A stretch of 64,000 nucleotides of DNA, taken from the NCBI GenBank assembly GCA_020631735.1, contig CM036197.1:48159880-48223879 (forward strand), in the 5' to 3' direction. The position numbers and the translations under genes were made by a program. Each line of letters opens with the position of its first letter. Within the stretch, counting starts at the first letter, position 1. The notes beneath the pieces are model-generated. The model saw only the letters and a list, made by a program, of their open reading frames with translations, searched no databases and was not told the origin of the DNA. Of the stretch, positions 10,948-21,527 are shown one piece after another. The stretch comes from Saccharum officinarum (lineage: Eukaryota; Streptophyta; Magnoliopsida; Poales; Poaceae).

Positions 10948-11234
10948 GAGCATCTCTAAAATATTTTCTAAATCTCACTCTCTAAATTATCATTTGAAGA
11001 GTCATTTACATAAAAATTATTTTCTATATCTTTTCACTCTCCAACGGTTTTTCTATATCTCATGCGCACTCTAGAGAGTCATTCTCGTCTTCTATTTTTG
11101 GACAACAAAAAATCTGAAATAGAAGATTGCTATATTTAGATGACCATTTAAAAAAGCTGTTGGATGGTAGATTTTCATCAAAATCTCTATTCCTAACATT
11201 TAACAAGGATATGGAGAGTCTCTTGGAGATGCTC
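10948..11234. mobile_element. TAA-flanked TIR MITE (GAGCATCTC family)
   Basis: The left end GAGCATCTCTAAAA and the right end ttggagatgctc are inverted repeats. TAA lies on both sides at 10945-10947 and 11235-11237. Copy 1 of the segmental duplication has an uninterrupted sequence at about 1149-1160. It shares termini with the larger element at 15819-16738, which is probably the same PIF/Harbinger-like family. Confidence 0.8.
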
Positions 11235-11237
11235 TAA

Positions 11238-12638
11238 GCAACACTATATTTCACCCATCCGTTCTATCCAGAGCAAGCGGTACTGCTATGTTCTCTCTTC
11301 TTTTTACTTGACTAGTACAGTGTCCGTGCTAACACCATGACTTTATTTCATAAATGCACATAAAAACATCCAATACCTGATTACTGATAACTGATATGCA
11401 CTGTTGGACGTAGCTTGCCCAATACTCTCTGTTCTAAAAATAGGTCAAGTTTTTTTTTCGGATCTGACTATTTTAAACTTAACCAATTTATAAAACGAGA
11501 TATTTAATATTAGGATACAAATAAATGTCAATAACTAAAATTTATCAAGAAATATATTTCCTTGTAATAATATAGACAGTAGTTTTCTTCACTAAAAAAC
11601 AATGGATTTGCTATATTTTAAATTACTAAATTTTAGAAATTTTTAGACAACAGTCTTACACAATCAACTAGTACTATTAAGAAAAAACTACTTGCAAAAG
11701 ATAAATCATATTTTTTTATAGTTTAATAAATAATGATACAATTGCATGTGATCTAAACAAGTATAAAAATTAAAATAATTTGACTTTAGTGCAGAATCAA
11801 ACATGTTGGGCTAGGGTATAAGTGAATTGCACACCTCTCTTTATCAGCTTAAGTTTTTAGATTAAACTGGTCGGGGCATATAACTCAATAGTACAAACTA
11901 CACAGTGAGATATACGAGTCGTATAAGTTACTTTTCTTCTCTTGTACTATTCCCTTCGAAAATGGTCGGCATCGAATATGATCAATATAACATGAAAAAT
12001 CGCTTTAAAAGAACATGCATAAATACCTGTTTTAGCAATTTAGCTACGACGACTGTTGTCTATAATTAACCATCAGCTAGCTACACATAGAGTTCTTTTT
12101 TGGTGTGTGTCGTGTGTGTTTGGGAGTGACAAAGTGACCCGGTTGATCGGTTGTGCCGACTCAGCACTGACGTACGGTTAACGGCTTACCCTATTCATCC
12201 ACTTGCGCTGCCACTGGACAGTTCCATTTCTGTAGACTGGGGAGACTTCATTTTCAACAATGGATAAGGTTGAGAGGCTCATTAGGTGTCTGGCTAGCTA
12301 GATCACCGCTCACCGGGGCCAGAGCACGCATACTTGCTCTGTCAAAAAAAAAAAGAAAAAGAAAAAAAGTCATTCTCGCTTCTAAAAAGTTTACAACTTT
12401 TAACTTTAACCAAATATATTTAACAAAATATTAATATTTATGGTACATAATTAGCATCATCATTAAGTAGATCGTTGAATATACTTTCATAATAAACTTA
12501 TTTGGAGATATAAATATTGCACGTATTTTCTATAAATCTAGTCAAAGTTGAGAAAGTTTGACCATTTTTTGATTGGCAAGTGTGATTTTATATCTCAGGC
12601 TAGACTCGATTGAGTTGTCTTACATTAGTGTGGCTATA
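11238..12638. other. AT-rich intergenic sequence with MITE debris
   Basis: It contains a degenerate Stowaway-like start (actctctgttctaaaaataggtc at about 11425) with no clear partner end. The block 12040-12320 is homologous to copy 1. An oligo-A/AAAAAG run (12345-12369) is followed by a Stowaway-like remnant to about 12580. There is no gene. Confidence 0.4.
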
Positions 12639-12896
12639 CTCCCTCCATGTTGGTAAAAAAAGTCGTTTTGGACAAGGTTTGGGTCAAACATTGGGAATAT
12701 AAATCATGAATAACTTTTTCGTTATTGAGTTTGGAAATGTGAAAACTATATGAATAGATTTGTCTTCAAATATACTTTCATAAAAGTATACATATATCAC
12801 TTTTAAATAAATATTTTTATAAAAAATAAAGTCAAAGTTATGCTTTGGAGACCGTGTCGTTGTCTAAAACGACTTCTTTTACCAATATGGAGGGAG
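12639..12896. mobile_element. Complete Stowaway MITE
   Basis: Near-perfect termini are ctccctccatgttggtaaaa and its complement ttttaccaatatggagggag, flanked by TA on both sides (12637-12638 and 12897-12898). The element is 258 bp, and the arms remain complementary well inward (gtcgttttggac against gtctaaaacgac). A relative is cut by the gap at 18756-18998. Confidence 0.9.
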
Positions 12897-14160
12897 TATA
12901 TGAATCGCACGATTTCCATAGCGACTCTTTATCTGGGACGGAGGGAGTATAAATAAATCGCAGAAACCCATGGAGTGGATGTGCTGACCCCTCCCCCTCC
13001 AAGGAGCCGCTCTTTCATTATGCCTTTGGCTTTTCGGATAGATGACGATGATTAATTATCCTCGAGCCCTCGACTGGGTGATCGATCTCGGTGTCTGGTT
13101 CTATTTAATTAATTTTCACCTAAATACTATGACTAAATAGGCTTTAGCCAACTAGTCATCAGGATGTTGCTAAATGGGATTAAACCTTACATTTTAGTCT
13201 CATTTCACTTTAGAGCCAAACTCTATGCCTAAAAGGTCTCTTTTAGTCACTCAAACCAAACATCCAGTGACTAAATTTTAGTCTATGGTTTAGTTACTAA
13301 AGTTTAACGAGGGAAAACCAATCGGTGAGCAAGGGTCCGACTCAGCATTGTGAACTACTGAAGTAGTGAAGTGTCAAACTGGTTTCTACTTTTATATGTT
13401 TCAGAGTTTTGCTTGCATTAGGTAGACAGAGCTATACCTAATCTGTGAGTTTTGCATAGAGTATATGTTTCCACTAGTATGTGCTGGTGCTTTGTCAAAG
13501 AGAAACAGTACAGTTTGTACGTGTGCGAAGCAGACGAGAGATCGTAGGGGCGGGCGGTCGTCGAGAATGGCAAGGAATGTTGACCCTTTGGCTGTCGGTG
13601 AGTCTGGATCGTGCTGCATTGGCAGCATTGCTCGTCCAGTTGTGCTGCACGCGAGCCTCTTTATGACGACGTACGTGTTGAGTTTTAGCTAGGGGCCAGA
13701 AAATTAAGGGTTCGTTTAGATCCTTTAATTTTTTTTATTTAGGAAGGAATTAAACCGCATCGCCCTATAAACTACGTAAAAAAATTAGTTTTATTCTGGT
13801 GCTCGCTATTCTAAATTCCAGTTCAACTCAGTTTTATCTTAACTGAAATTAAACTTCCATCAATATCAGCAATTTAGTTTGTTGGAAATAAACTAACGTC
13901 ATCAAATTTCAAACAAATATGCTATCATCAAGACCTATTTCATAGAGAATTTATTAAAGCAAATATATCGTGATGTGTTTATTATAAACAAATTTAGAGA
14001 AAAATATGACTTGTGGAAGTGGAATACATCTAGAAAAACACGAGTACTAATATTAAGTCGAGACTCCTCTAGCTAATCCAAAGCCGAAACGCATAAATAA
14101 CTGTGGCGTGCAAGTATTTTATGACGTGGAGATCCATGCATTGCATAAGATAAGGTGATA
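12897..14160. other. Intergenic sequence with decayed MITEs
   Basis: 13100-13320 carries ctaaatttta/tagtc inverted motifs like a decayed Tourist-type MITE. 13710-14050 starts agggttcgtttagatcct, a typical MITE end, but lacks a clear partner. An open frame at 13401-13692 on both strands shows nothing recognisable. Confidence 0.35.
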
Positions 14161-14316
14161 GCAAGGTGGCCGTGTTATGCCGTGTGCTTCCCTTTCTCTG
14201 GTCTAGCCTGTTTGTTTGTTTCCTGTTCTTGTTTTGGTTTCAGCCTGTTGAACCTGCTTGTTTTTTTTGTTCGGCATTAAATTTTCAGTAGGAGCCTCCT
14301 ATTCTTTCAAAAAAAA
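14161..14316 (+). mobile_element. Severely 5'-truncated LINE tail
   Basis: A 156-bp insertion ends in a run of ten A residues, bounded by 9-bp direct repeats aaggtgata at 14152-14160 and 14317-14325. The 3' end has the short inverted motif aggagcctcct before ttctttc and poly-A, typical of L1-type tails in grasses. It is non-coding. Confidence 0.7.
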
Positions 14317-14475
14317 AAGGTGATACTCCGTACACGCATACCACAACATACAACTGAACCGTACATTGTTCGCTTTTTATTTATTATAAGATTAAGGAAA
14401 AAAAATGAAGCGTAATAGTACAGCAAAGTACAGTACGACAGAAGAAAAAATAATGGGAATGCCGATTTTTCCTTT

Positions 14476-14749
14476 GGCCTTGTTTAGATGACCAACTCGG
14501 GGGTGGCCGATTCGGCACAGTGCCACCCCCGAGTACTGTAGCACTTTTGTTTTTTTATGTAAAAATTGTCCAAAAATTGATTAATTAGGTTCTAAATGTT
14601 CGTCTCGCAAAGTACAACAAAACTGTGCAATTAGTTTATGATTTCATCTACATTTAGTACTCCATATATATGCCGACATTTTGATGTGATGGGAAATCTT
14701 TTTTTTGCATAGTGGAATTTGGGGTGAATTCTGGAATCTAAACAAGGCG
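14476..14749. mobile_element. MITE of the GGCCTTGTTTAGAT family
   Basis: The left end GGCCTTGTTTAGAT and the right end atctaaacaaggcg are near-perfect inverted repeats, with TTT on both sides. The core holds the family signature ttcgtctcgcaaagtac and tgtgcaattag. Near the left arm is a short palindromic GC block (actcgggggtggcc...gccacccccgagt). Confidence 0.85.
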
Positions 14750-14845
14750 TTTGTTGCCACTTGCCGACAGTATACGTTTTGATGATGATGGCGGTGTTGC
14801 CTCCTGCGGGGCTGCGACCTGCGAGCCGGCAGGCAATCCTCGCTG

Positions 14846-14923
14846 GCACGCACTGCTCCGTTGTCAATACGCCATTCGTGCCGCCGGCGCGCACTGCCCC
14901 GTTGTCAACACGCCATTCGTGGA
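14846..14923. repeat. Two-unit tandem repeat in a GC-rich patch
   Basis: A unit of about 37 bp (gcacgcactgctccgttg...) recurs 41 bp later with three or four changes. It lies between two MITEs in a 270-bp GC-rich patch that may be a remnant of genic sequence. Confidence 0.7.
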
Positions 14924-15024
14924 GCCGTCGCCTTCAGTGCCGCCACAGACCTGTAGTACAGGACATGCTCACCGCGCTGAAAATGCTGTTGGCTCCGATG
15001 AAAGGGACGGTGACGTGCTGGCAT

Positions 15025-15257
15025 GGCCTTGTTTAGATCCCAAATTTGGGATCCAAACTTTGCATAGTAAATATCTCATTATACTGTAGCAATTTGTTTT
15101 TATTTGGTAATAATTGTCCAATATTGATTAATTAGGCTTAAAAGATTCGTCTCGCAAAGTACAATAAAACTGTGCAATTAGTTTTTGATTTCATCTACAT
15201 TTAGTACTCCATATATGTGCCGACATTTTGATGTGATAGAGAATCTTCTTTTTGCAT
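15025..15257. mobile_element. MITE of the GGCCTTGTTTAG family, right end missing
   Basis: It starts GGCCTTGTTTAGATCC and carries the full core (ttcgtctcgcaaagtac, tgtgcaattag, catctacatttagtactcc). It stops at the junction with duplicated-segment sequence (gagtctacgtcgaatcg) that also occurs in copy 1 near 2548, so its right terminal repeat has been lost. Confidence 0.75.
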
Positions 15258-15286
15258 GAGTCTACGTCGAATCGAACTCGAGACTG

Positions 15287-15747
15287 GGCCATGTTTGGAT
15301 TGCAAGTTTTTTCACTCTCACTCCGTCGCATCGAATCCAGGGATACATGCATGAAACAGTAAATATAGATAAAAAATAACTAATTACACAGTTTGATTGT
15401 AAATTACGAGACGAATCTTTTGAGCCTAGTTAGTCTATGATTGGACAATAATTGCCAAATACAAACGAAAGTGCTATAGTACCAAATTTCACCCTCTCTT
15501 CAATCTAGGGCTTGTTCAGTTGTAAAAAATTTTGTAAAATGACCCTGTAGTACGTTTCGTTGTTATTTGATAATTAATGTCCAATCATGGTCTAATTAGG
15601 CTTAAAAGATTCGTCTCGTCCATTTCGTCTAAACTGTATAATTAGTTTTATTTTTTATCTATATTTAATGCTTCATGCATATGTCTAAAGATTCGATGTG
15701 ACGGGAATCTGAAAAATTTTGCAAAATTTTCCCCCTAAACAAGGCCC
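15287..15747. mobile_element. Two adjoining MITEs of the same family, opposite orientation
   Basis: The first (15287-15507) starts GGCCATGTTTGGATTG and carries the core in reverse (acgagacgaatcttttgag). The second (15508-15747) starts GGGCTTGTTCAG, carries the core forward and ends cctaaacaaggccc. The first lacks its own right end, so the second inserted into it or replaced that end by recombination. Confidence 0.7.
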
Positions 15748-15818
15748 TGCCCGACCGTATCCAATCATCACGGCACAGAGTTTCAGTGATTTGAAAAAGG
15801 AAACCTTCCCACGCCTAA

Positions 15819-16738
15819 GAGCATCTCCAAGAGATTAGCTAAAAATATTTTCCAAATCTCTAAATTTAGCTATTCTGTAAAATAAAACATCCACAAAAAA
15901 CCAGCCTTTGTAAAAAATTTCCATTCTTGCTATTTAAATCTGCCACGTCATGGGACACAGCCATCTTCGAGCACCTTGTGTGCGTCGTCTCCGCTGCCGC
16001 CTGCAGCAGCCGCGAGTCAAGGGTTCATGTAGGCATTCGCTAGGCGACGCGAGCAGTGGAGAGGACGAGCTGCTCAAGCTCGACCTTAAAGGCAAGCAGC
16101 AGTGAGCGATGGAGAAGACGAGCTGCTTGAACTCAACCTTAATGGCGAGCAGCAGCGAGCGACCGAGAATACAAGTTGCTTGAGCTCGACCTTAATGGTG
16201 AGCAGCGGCTGCTTCGGGGCATCCCGGTGTTGCTGCACCTGCAAATGCTTCAGCACCGTGACGAGCGCATTCAATAGTGGCACCCCCGCGGCCCGCTCCA
16301 TGCGCCGCCGCTGCCGACGCTGCCGCTGAGGCCGTGACGCAGCCTGTCAAGGGCGATAAAGAAGCAAAGCTCAAGGGTGAAGGACTGCAGCTGGTGCACG
16401 CCGCCAGCGCCACCACGCTAGCTAGGTCCGGCACTGGCGGCGGCCACGCGAGCGCATGCCGGTGCAGCATCCGACCAGGCGGCCAGCGTGACGAGCAGCA
16501 TTCTTTGGAGTCCAGAGTAGCACTGGCAACGCACGTTCGTGCGGGGGATGAGGCGCCATGCGGGAAAAGGTCGGATAGCCAGCGACTCTCGTCGTCCAAA
16601 TCTAGCGACCGAATTTTCAGGAATAGACAGCGATTAAATTTAGAGAGGCGTTTACACAATCTGTTGGAGTCGTATTTTTATCAATAATAGCTATATTTAG
16701 TTTTACAAAACGTTTTAGCCTATCTCTTGGACATGCTC
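15819..16738. mobile_element. 920-bp TIR element with gene-like GC-rich cargo
   Basis: The left end GAGCATCTCCAAGAGAT and the right end (complement GAGCATGTCCAAGAGAT) extend about 25 bp with few mismatches. TAA flanks both sides (15816-15818 and 16739-16741). Copy 1 shows the empty site at about 2644-2650, proving the insertion and the 3-bp target. The AT-rich ends enclose about 600 bp of GC-rich sequence with a 53-bp minisatellite and codon-like composition. No transposase is present. It is probably a non-autonomous PIF/Harbinger-type element that has picked up genic sequence. Confidence 0.8.
16048..16206. repeat. 53-bp minisatellite, three units
   Basis: Units end in gcaagcagc, gcgagcagc and gtgagcagc at 16100, 16153 and 16206. 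Each contains a gagctgct/agttgctt block and ctcgaccttaa. 53 is not a multiple of three, so the repeat changes frame at each unit and is unlikely to be translated as a repeat now. Confidence 0.8.
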
Positions 16739-16741
16739 TAA

Positions 16742-17176
16742 TGCTGCTTCGTTGAGTGACCCCCGGACCCGCACGTAATTTGTGTCCGGACTCTGGACCC
16801 CACATTTACCAGATGGGCCTAGCGGGCCAGTGGGCCAGTCTGTCGGCCCTTGAACAAAGGAGACCAGCATGCGCTGATCCTAGAAAAAAGGTAGTAACAT
16901 TCTTTAGAGCCTCTTTGCTACAGATTCGAGTGGCTCCAGATTCTTTGGCATGTACTGTAGTAGTGCACTGTAGCTATACGGTTTACAGAATCCATTCTTC
17001 TCTTTCATCTCTTTTTCCTCTCACTGACACCACCGCAGCGACCGGAGCCCAAAAAAATTCGAGATTCTTCAGCTCCAGCTCCCGCTCCCACGTGGGCCAG
17101 ATCTGTCGGGAGCCCGGCCATCTATCAACGACCCAGCTGGCACTGCTTTTCCGTGAACTAACCGTTTTTTGCTTGT
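16742..17176. other. End of duplicated segment and intergenic flank
   Basis: 16742-16910 aligns with 2648-2690 and 3260-3370 of copy 1. 16911-17176 shows no supported gene or element end. Confidence 0.45.
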
Positions 17177-17664
17177 GGCTGTGTTTAGATCTAAATTTTG
17201 GAGTGCCAAAATATAATGTAGCATTTCGTTTGTATTTGGTAATAATTGTCTAACCATTGACTAATTAGGCTCAAAACGTTCGTCTCGCAAAGTATAACTA
17301 AACTGTGCAATTAGTTTTTAATTTTATCCACATTTAGTACTCTATATATGTATCGTAAGTTTGATGTGACGGGGAATCTTTTTTTTGTATAGTGCACTTT
17401 TTAATGGATCTAAGGCCCGTTTAGATGCAAATTTTTTGCAAAATGGGCACGGTAGCGTTTTCGTTGTTATTTGGTAAATATTGTCCAATCATGGTCTAAT
17501 TAGGCTTAAAAGATTCGTCTCGTCCATTTCGTATAAACTGTGTAATTAGTTTATTTTTTATCTATATTTAATGCTTCATACATGTGTCCAAAGATTTGAT
17601 GTGACGGGGAATCTGAAAAATTTTGCAAAATTTTTTGGGAACTAAACAGGGCCTAAACACAGCC
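17177..17664. mobile_element. MITE containing a nested MITE of the same family
   Basis: The outer ends are GGCTGTGTTTAGATCT and the matching taaacacagcc at 17654-17664. The core in its left part has ttcgtctcgcaaagtata. The element is interrupted near its right end by the inner copy at 17414-17653. Removing the inner copy joins the two parts at a single TAA. Confidence 0.85.
17414..17653. mobile_element. Inner nested MITE
   Basis: The ends GGCCCGTTTAGATGC and aactaaacagggcc are inverted repeats. TAA occurs on both sides (17411-17413 and 17654-17656) as the target duplication. It is about 240 bp, with the core aagattcgtctcgtccatttcg. Confidence 0.85.
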
Positions 17665-17742
17665 TGTGTTTGGTTTCAATTCTGATCAAAACCAGGCGCA
17701 ATTAGTTTAAAAAAAACAGGCGCAATTGATATAGCAAGACTA

Positions 17743-17960
17743 GGGGTGTGTTTAGTTGGGGAAAAGTAGGTGAAAAGTTACTGTAGTACATTTCGTTGTT
17801 ATTTGGCAAATTTTGTTCAACCATGAACTAACTAGGCTCAAAAGATTCGTCTCGACATTTACAGATAAACTATGCAATTAGTTATTTTTTACCTACATTT
17901 AGTATCCATGCATGCGTTTAAAGATTTGATGTGATGGGTGGAAGAGAAAATATTTTGGGT
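17743..17960. mobile_element. MITE of the same family, right end indistinct
   Basis: It starts ggggtgtgtttagttgggg and contains aagattcgtctcgacattt and tatgcaattagtt. It fades after gatgtgatgggtgg. No clear right terminal repeat is found. Confidence 0.6.
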
Positions 17961-18755
17961 TTGCATGAGAAGTAACAGTAGGAATAGATGTGGCGGCCAA
18001 CAAATCGTGAAATCTGCATTGGTTGTTGGAAAGAAAATCGCGAGTGACATCCAGCGGCTACCTACGTCGTTTCAAAAAAAACTATCTCTAAATCTTGTCC
18101 AAATCAAATTATCTTATCCTCAATTCGATTAATTAAAAATAATATCCGTATTTATAATTTTATATAGAATGAAAATATATTCCACTCAGTATATTAATAT
18201 TTGGTCAAACTTAAAAAAATTAATTAAAATTATATAGGTAGTATTTTTAGGTGAAGGTAGTACTCGTACACGTACACGTACACGTACTCGTACAAGACAA
18301 TGGACAGTGGGCAATGGTGGCCACTGTCTGACTGTCATTCGACGCATGCGATTTGTACGCTTGGTTGGCGACGAATAAAACGTCCCAACGCCTGCGCAGG
18401 TAATGCTTGATCTTCGCCCTGTTCGTTTGCTCATAAGGCATGGCTAGCTGAGAGTACTATTCGCTGATTTGTTACGAGTGAAAAACACTGCTGAATAGCT
18501 GGCTAATTTGGAAGCGAGCGTGGCGCTTTTTTGTTTTCTCCCTAACTGAGCGGGTACGGCATTCATGGCGTTTATGTGAACTTTGTTCATTTCTCCACAA
18601 ATATCGGCATCCCGTGGTTGCAAGAAAGAGAACAAACTAACATAACGGTAAGCTCGATGCTGATTACAATGGGTTTATTCTTCAGTTACAGATGAGCATT
18701 ACAAAATTTACCACACGGAGCTCCTCAATGCTCAATCTTGACATGGTAGCAAGTA
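17961..18755. other. Intergenic sequence
   Basis: No gene is supported. It contains an AT-rich patch (18120-18240), a hexanucleotide microsatellite at 18259-18296 and a few short unconserved frames. Confidence 0.4.
18259..18296. repeat. GTACAC/GTACTC microsatellite
   Basis: About six units of a hexamer (cgtaca or cgtact) lie in tandem, starting at tactcgtacacgtacacg. Confidence 0.85.
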
Positions 18756-18998
18756 CTCCTCCGTATCGGATATAGAAGTCGTTTGATAAGGTTTGGATCA
18801 AACATTAGAAATATAAATTATCAATAACTTTTAAGTTGTTGAGGTTGCAAATGTAAAAAATTATATAAATAGATTTGTCTTAAAAAATATTTTCATAAAA
18901 TATATATATATCATTTTTTCATATATTTTTTATAAAAACAAGAAGTCAAAGTTATATTTTGGAGATCATGTCGCTGTCCTAAACCACGGCTAAATACG
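18756..18998. mobile_element. Stowaway MITE cut by the assembly gap
   Basis: It begins actcctccgtatcgg after TA and follows the same body as the intact element at 12639-12896 (aggtttggatcaaacatt, gatcatgtcgctgtcc). The right terminus is replaced by the N run. Confidence 0.75.
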
Positions 18999-19098
18999 NN
19001 NNNNNNNNNNNNNNNNNNNNNNNNNNNNNNNNNNNNNNNNNNNNNNNNNNNNNNNNNNNNNNNNNNNNNNNNNNNNNNNNNNNNNNNNNNNNNNNNNN
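18999..19098. other. Assembly gap (100 N)
   Basis: Exactly 100 N residues, a conventional placeholder of unknown true length. Left of it is an AT-rich MITE, right of it a GC-rich, repeat-bearing block. The true distance and even the adjacency are uncertain. Confidence 1.
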
Positions 19099-20400
19099 GA
19101 CACGGCGCCGATTAGGGAGGCAGAAACGCGGCGGCCCGGCGGGTGGTGTCACGACGGCCACCGGAGGCTGTGGGACGCAGGGAGGCGATGTCGCGGTTGC
19201 CGATGATGCGCTCGGCGTCAGCTGTGGGACCCGGCGAGGTGACGTTGCAGTTGCCCTTCGAGATGATGCGCCCACCGTGGACGGAGGAGCTGCCGGCACG
19301 GCTGGGCGAGTTGCCGACAACGAGGCGCACGCGAGCAGGCGAGTTGGTGACGAGGTGCTCACGAGCGGAGAGTGGACACCGAATCGTTGGCGAGCGGGAG
19401 AGTCGATGTCGAGGCACTCGCGACGAGCAGGAGAGTTGATGTCAAGGCGCTCGCGAGCGGGAGAGACGACGCCGTCGCTGGGTGAAGAGCGCGAGCGGCA
19501 TGTAGCATGTCAGCGACTCGCTGGGCGAACACACCGGTGCCATAGTCTCATGAACTCATTGCTGTTGAGAGTCGAGTCTTCTTCACCGGATCGGAGGCGG
19601 AGCCAAACAGATCAGCAGAGGAGCGCTTGGCCTTGGTGGAGCCGACAGGGTGGGAGGTGGAGAGGTCGGCATCGATGGTCGCAGGATCAGCGGCAGAGTG
19701 CTTGGTGAGATGTTGGATGACGAGGTTGGAGGAGCCGATGGAGTGGTAGGTGGAGAGGTCGGCATCGATGGTCACGGGGGTCAGCGGCAGATTGCTTGGC
19801 GAGATGTTAGAGGACGAGGTTGAAGGAGCCAACGGAGTGGCAGGCTGAGAGGTTGGCGTCGATGGTCGCAGGATCAGTGGTAGAGTGCTTGGCGAGATGT
19901 TGGAGGACGAGGTTGGAGGAGCCAACAGAGTGGCAGGCGAAGAGGTCGACGTAGATGGTCGCAGGATCAACGGTAGAGTGCTTGGCGAGATGTTGCTACG
20001 GCGGAGTGCTTCACGAGATGTTGGAGGACGAAGTTGGGGAGCCGACGGAGTTGGAGGCGGAGAGGTCACCATCGATGGTCGCGAGGTCTGCGACGGAGTG
20101 CTTGGCAAGATGCTGGAGGACAAAGTTGGGAGATCCGACGGAGTGAGAGGCGGAGAGGTCGACATCAACGGCAGGCTTGGTGGTCTTGATCACGCAGATC
20201 AGGAAGTGCGGCTGTCCGAGATGACGCGGTTGATGCGGACGAAGGTCTCCAAGCCGGTGTGGTCAACATCCCAAACCTCCTTGTGCTTCGCCTTCTCCAG
20301 TAAGGCCACCATGGCCCTCGCCTCAAATATCCGATCGATCTTCCCGCTGAAAACATGCTGATTTCCTTCACACCTGAGTTGATGAGGTCCTAGAGCCTAC
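19099..20400 (-). pseudogene. Unrecognised coding-like block with expanded repeat, probably a gene fragment
   Basis: The minus strand reads as protein-like sequence broken between frames. At 20379-20216 a frame reads HVFSGKIDRIFEARAMVALL and continues through a charged stretch with few low-complexity residues. It shifts near 20213 into another frame (FLICVIKTTKPAVDVDLS), then enters a repetitive region whose unit contains VLQHLAKHSVAD and DLSASHSVGS. The last part, read in a frame stopping at 19548, has KRSSADLFGSASDPVKKTR. Frame changes occur where repeat units gain single bases. I do not recognise the protein. It could be a decayed host gene or cargo of a transposon next to the gap. Confidence 0.35.
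19641..20165. repeat. 93-bp minisatellite, about six units
   Basis: Units start near 19641, 19734, 19828, 19921, 20041 and 20134. Spacings are 93, 94, 93, 120 and 93 bp. Each unit contains ggagccgac or ggagccaac, ggagaggtcg, atcgatggtcgc, gagtgcttgg and agatgttgga. The 94-bp unit has one extra base. The 120-bp interval contains a partial internal duplication of gagtgctt...agatgttg. 93 bp equals 31 codons. Confidence 0.9.
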
Positions 20401-20584
20401 GGAGGCAAAGGGAGGCGAAGCCACTCTTGGCGGCCCTCCCCTCCCTGCTACAACGGCGAGCCCTCTGCTAGCGGTGGCGGAGCGCATGGTGGGTGGCGGA
20501 TCGGCGCCCTCTCCCAGCGGTGGCCCTCTCTCCTTCCTCCGGCGCGGCCTCTCCTCCCTGTGGCGGCATAGCCCTCCTCCCTCC

Positions 20585-20646
20585 GGATCCAGTGGTGGTG
20601 CGGCATGGGGACATCGGATCCAGTGGTGGTGCAACACGGGGACACC
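20585..20646. repeat. 31-bp tandem duplication
   Basis: Two units of ggatccagtggtggtgc followed by a variable acac/gcat-ggggacac block lie head to tail within a GC-rich stretch. Confidence 0.85.
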
Positions 20647-20649
20647 TGG

Positions 20650-21527
20650 CACGTGGCGACGCATGGGGAGGCAGCGGAGCTGAAGAGATTGGCAGCGGAG
20701 CGCTTGCCTGCTATAGCTTTTCAAAAGGTCTGCCACTAAGCTATTACTAATTGTTTCACTATTACATTTTAGCTCCGTTAAACACTGCTATTTGGTTTAA
20801 TCATGATATATTTTTAACACCGCTATAACTGGCCGAGATAGATATTCATTCTTTAGTCTAGACGACTATAATATATGTCTCTCTTTCCTTTATGTTCTTT
20901 ACTTAATACTAAATGATGTAATAACTCATTAAATAATTATTGAACTGTTGAATATTGACTACTGATCACAATAATATTTTGATCGATATAACGAATGTTC
21001 AGTGTGTTGGAAGTGATGGATTCGAATAGGAGAGAGGGAGGAGAGAGCTCGGTGGTGGTGAGGGGACACACTACAGTTTTGAAAAATGGAAATGAGTGGA
21101 AGGTGAGGTCCCTTGCCCTCATTCCCTTGTACACTTATATAGGCTAGGGCTATTTACAAGTGTCCCCTTGGTGGGGTTGGATTTCACATGATATTACTCT
21201 AGCTGCCAGTTGGGCCTCTTCTAGATTTGTCCCACGTACCTCATGCCTCCCTAAAAAAAGTTGCCCCCTCAGCTATTAGGTTATGGCCGGTACAACATGA
21301 CTTAATAGATACTCATACTAGAAGAAACGTAAATACAACTTGAACCCTAGTCGTGAGGATCGCCCTTTGCTACCTACGCATGTGTGCCTCACTAAAAAAC
21401 TTATTGTGGTGGCTCAATCTATATTGTGTGTAGGTGTTGAAGGGTTCGGCCACACCACAAAAGTTGTGTCTACATCCCCGTTGTTGAGGCGACCACAAAG
21501 GCCTTTAGAGTCTCTTTCAACTCCCCT
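20650..21527. other. Flank of gypsy element 1, possible old LTR debris
   Basis: 20650-20990 is AT-rich with no gene. 20990-21527 has a tatataggctaggg box at about 21136 followed by an oligopyrimidine-rich stretch, and may be part of an older LTR into which gypsy element 1 inserted. The sequence resumes at 36107. No matching partner LTR is visible. Confidence 0.3.

Larger units (their letters stand above)
10714..16910. repeat. Segmental duplication, copy 2
   Basis: This is the partner of 1-3385, expanded by many insertions: TIR elements at 10948 and 15819, a Stowaway at 12639, a truncated LINE at 14161 and several GGCCTTGTTTAG-type MITEs. The clearest match to copy 1 is 12040-12320 with 1290-1570. 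The right end matches gggcctag...gcatgcgctgatcct at 3275-3345. Divergence is clearly above that of the LTR pairs in this window, so the duplication predates those insertions. Confidence 0.75.

Noticed and set aside
16192..16659. ORFs on both strands inside the 920-bp TIR element
   Set aside because: The frames overlap on opposite strands in GC-rich cargo. The 53-bp repeat changes frame, so a current protein is unlikely.
19641..20165. CRISPR-like array
   Set aside because: Head-to-tail 93-bp units without spacers in a plant genome: a minisatellite.
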